Translations under genes and position numbers: made by a program
The notes under the pieces: generated by a model
Told to the model about the DNA's origin: nothing
Seen by the model: only the letters and a program-made list of their open reading frames with translations
The model's database searches: none
Source of the DNA: an uncultured Bacilli bacterium
GTDB taxonomy: Bacteria; Bacillota_I; Bacilli_A; ML615J-28; CAG-313
Assembly: GCA_947627685.1 (NCBI GenBank)
Contig: CANQWZ010000003.1
Span: forward strand, 1-33,397
Length of the DNA stretch: 33,397 bases
Reading direction: 5' to 3'
In this document: positions 28,652-33,397 of the stretch, in pieces
Position numbering within the stretch: position 1 is the first letter of the stretch
How the letters are laid out: each line of letters opens with the position of its first letter

Positions 28652-28858
28652 AAACTAAAATTAATGTTTTTAGTTTTAATTTAAAAACAATTTTTGAGTA
28701 ATAATATCGATTTTCAAACTAAAAACTTTTTTGTTAAAACCAAAATAGTCGAATTTTTTACGATTGTTATTAAATTAAAACTAAAAACTTTTAAAATTAT
28801 TTAATTTAAAACATTAATTTTATTGGTATTTAAGTTTTAAACTAAAAGTTTTTAGTTT
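28652..28858. repeat. AAACTAAAA motif array
   Basis: Forward copies at 28652, 28716, 28778, 28839 (spacing 64, 62, 61). Inverted copies at 28668 and 28850. Confidence 0.6.
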
Positions 28859-28871
28859 TAAAAGTATCATT

Positions 28872-28915
28872 TTATACATAAAAGAATAAAAAAATAATTA
28901 CTCTTTTATGTATAA
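28872..28915. repeat. Perfect 14-bp inverted repeat with 16-nt spacer
   Basis: TTATACATAAAAGA (28872-28885) / TCTTTTATGTATAA (28902-28915). Confidence 0.85.
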
Positions 28916-29475
28916 GAATAAAATAATAAATATTTATAATTTAAAAACTTTTAAAATAAAATAAAAAATGACATCTCAAACTATAAAATGTAAATATGTT
29001 TATAAGTAATTATGTATAAAAATAATTATGTAGATAAATATCAAAAATTAAATATTTAAATAAATAAGTTTATATTTATTAACGTATTTAAATCAATAAT
29101 TAAAAAAACATTTAAAGTTTTATTTAAAATAATAAAAGAATAAATATTTTTTTATTATTTTAAATAAAATAATAATACTTATAATATCAAAGTATTAAAA
29201 AAAACGACGTTTTTTACAAAAAAATCTTAATTTTAAATGATTTTAAGAATGCTGTTATTTTTAAAAAATAAAAAATATTTTTATATTATATATAAAATAA
29301 GGAATATACATAAATACATAAAAATTAACAAAAAACAGCTTTAAAAGTTGCAAACGTCGTTTTTTTGATAGGAAAAAATCGAAAAACAAAAAGATTGGTT
29401 TAGGCGAAGTTTTTGGACGGGAAAACGACATTTTTTTGGAAATTTTTTAAGGTTAAAAAATCGAGGTCAAAACCA

Positions 29476-29504
29476 TTGAAAAAAACTTAAAAATGTGATA
29501 TAAT
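29476..29504 (+). promoter_or_regulatory. Promoter of the yaaA-recF-gyrB-gyrA operon
   Basis: TTGAAA (29476-29481) - 17 bp - TATAAT (29499-29504), with TGn extended -10. Confidence 0.85.
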
Positions 29505-29527
29505 TTAGATGTTAAATGAGGTGTTTT

Positions 29528-29738
29528 ATGGAAGTCGTAAAAATTTCAACTGAAAGCATAAAATTAGGTCAATTCTTAAAGCTAATTGGTGCTGTTTCTA
29601 CCGGTGGTGAAACTAGGGATTTTTTAATAAAAAACACAATAAAAATCAATCAAAAAGAAGAAAATCAGCGTGGAAAAAAGATATTTTTGGGGGATTTTTT
29701 AGAAATTAATGGTAAAAAATATCTTATTGAGGCTAAAA

Positions 29739-29752
<14 letters not shown>
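29528..29752 (+). CDS. yaaA: S4-domain RNA-binding protein YaaA/RlbA-like
   Basis: ISTESIKLGQFLKLIGAVSTGGETRDFLIKNTIKINQKEENQRGKKIFLGD S4 pattern, directly upstream of recF. Start at the ATG at 29528 behind GAGGTG. Confidence 0.92.
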
Positions 29753-32760
<3,008 letters not shown>

Positions 32761-32770
32761 GAGGTAGAAA

Positions 32771-33397
32771 ATGCCAGATAATGATAAATATTTAGACGAA
32801 GAAAATAATGAAGCATTAGATGATGAAGAGTCTACTTATGACGAAGAAGATGAAGAATCATTAGAAAACAATCCTGACATTGATCCCGAATTAACTAAAA
32901 TTGATCAAAATTTATTAGATGAAAATAACGACTATGATAAAATTCAGCCCGTTAATTTATCTAATGAAATGCAAAATTCTTTCTTAAGTTATGCGATGAG
33001 TGTAATTGTATCAAGAGCACTACCAGATGTAAGAGATGGTATGAAACCAGTTCACCGAAGAATTTTATATGCAATGAATGAACTTGGTGTTTATAGTGAT
33101 AGACCACACAAAAAATCAGCTCGTATCGTTGGTGATGTTATTGGTAAATACCATCCTCATGGTGATACGGCTGTATATGAAGCAATGGTCAGAATGGCAC
33201 AAGACTTTAGTTATCGTTATCCTTTAGTTGATGGTCATGGTAATTTTGGCTCAGTCGATGGTGATGGCGCTGCCGCAATGCGTTATACTGAGGCTAGAAT
33301 GAGCAAGTTATCGAGCGAAATGTTACGTGATTTAAATAAAAACACAGTTGATTTCGTTGATAACTATGATGGAAGTGAAAGAGAACCAGCCGTTTTA
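32771..33397 (+). CDS. gyrA: DNA gyrase subunit A, 5' partial (runs off the window; absent from the supplied ORF track)
   Basis: Open frame of 209 codons. [115 protein letters not shown]. Confidence 0.97.
   Translation, partial: MPDNDKYLDEENNEALDDEESTYDEEDEESLENNPDIDPELTKIDQNLLDENNDYDKIQPVNLSNEMQNSFLSYAMSVIVSRALPDVRDGMKPVHRRILYAMNELGVYSDRPHKKSARIVGDVIGKYHPHGDTAVYEAMVRMAQDFSYRYPLVDGHGNFGSVDGDGAAAMRYTEARMSKLSSEMLRDLNKNTVDFVDNYDGSEREPAVL

Larger units (their letters stand above)
28210..29475. other. Extremely AT-rich, apparently non-coding region with short repeats (candidate centromere/origin-associated element)
   Basis: No credible CDS in either strand. Repeated AAACTAAAA motifs, inverted repeats, a GC palindrome. 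Lies between the par module and the yaaA promoter. Confidence 0.6.

Noticed and set aside
28210-29475. CRISPR array in the AT-rich repeat region
   Set aside because: The repeated motif is only 9-16 bp and AT-only, with no conserved 23-40 bp direct repeat, no unique spacers of even length and no cas genes in the window.
33151-33200. Thr at the GyrA quinolone-resistance position ([10 protein letters not shown])
   Set aside because: Thr is a natural residue at this position in some bacteria, so it is not evidence of acquired resistance.

Overview
This 33.4 kb window spans the chromosomal replication-origin region of an AT-rich, low-GC Gram-positive or Mollicutes-like bacterium. The core is the conserved block yidC/rnpA/rpmH | dnaA-dnaN | (S4-domain yaaA/rlbA)-recF-gyrB-gyrA. 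To the left lie jag, mnmE, asnS (with a T-box leader), an SPFH/NfeD pair, dnaX-ybaB-recR, and an ABC importer operon that ends in two surface lipoproteins: a thermonuclease-fold protein and an OB-fold/Ig-like protein. The most unusual part is between dnaN and yaaA. There, a plasmid-like partition cassette (a ParA ATPase plus a small ribbon-helix-helix protein, on the opposite strand) and about 1.35 kb of extremely AT-rich, apparently non-coding DNA interrupt the canonical origin operon. The non-coding DNA holds a short motif repeated at about 61-64 bp spacing, a perfect 14-bp inverted repeat, a CCCCCGGGGG palindrome inside a putative promoter spacer, and dispersed inverted repeats. It is a good candidate for a centromere or origin-associated element. 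Other notable observations are a DnaX with a roughly 370-aa coiled-coil insertion, a GyrA with a highly acidic N-terminal extension, a possible small RNA or alternating-hairpin leader between jag and mnmE, and a possible nucleic-acid scavenging operon. All calls were made by eye from the sequence and the ORF track; no searches were run.
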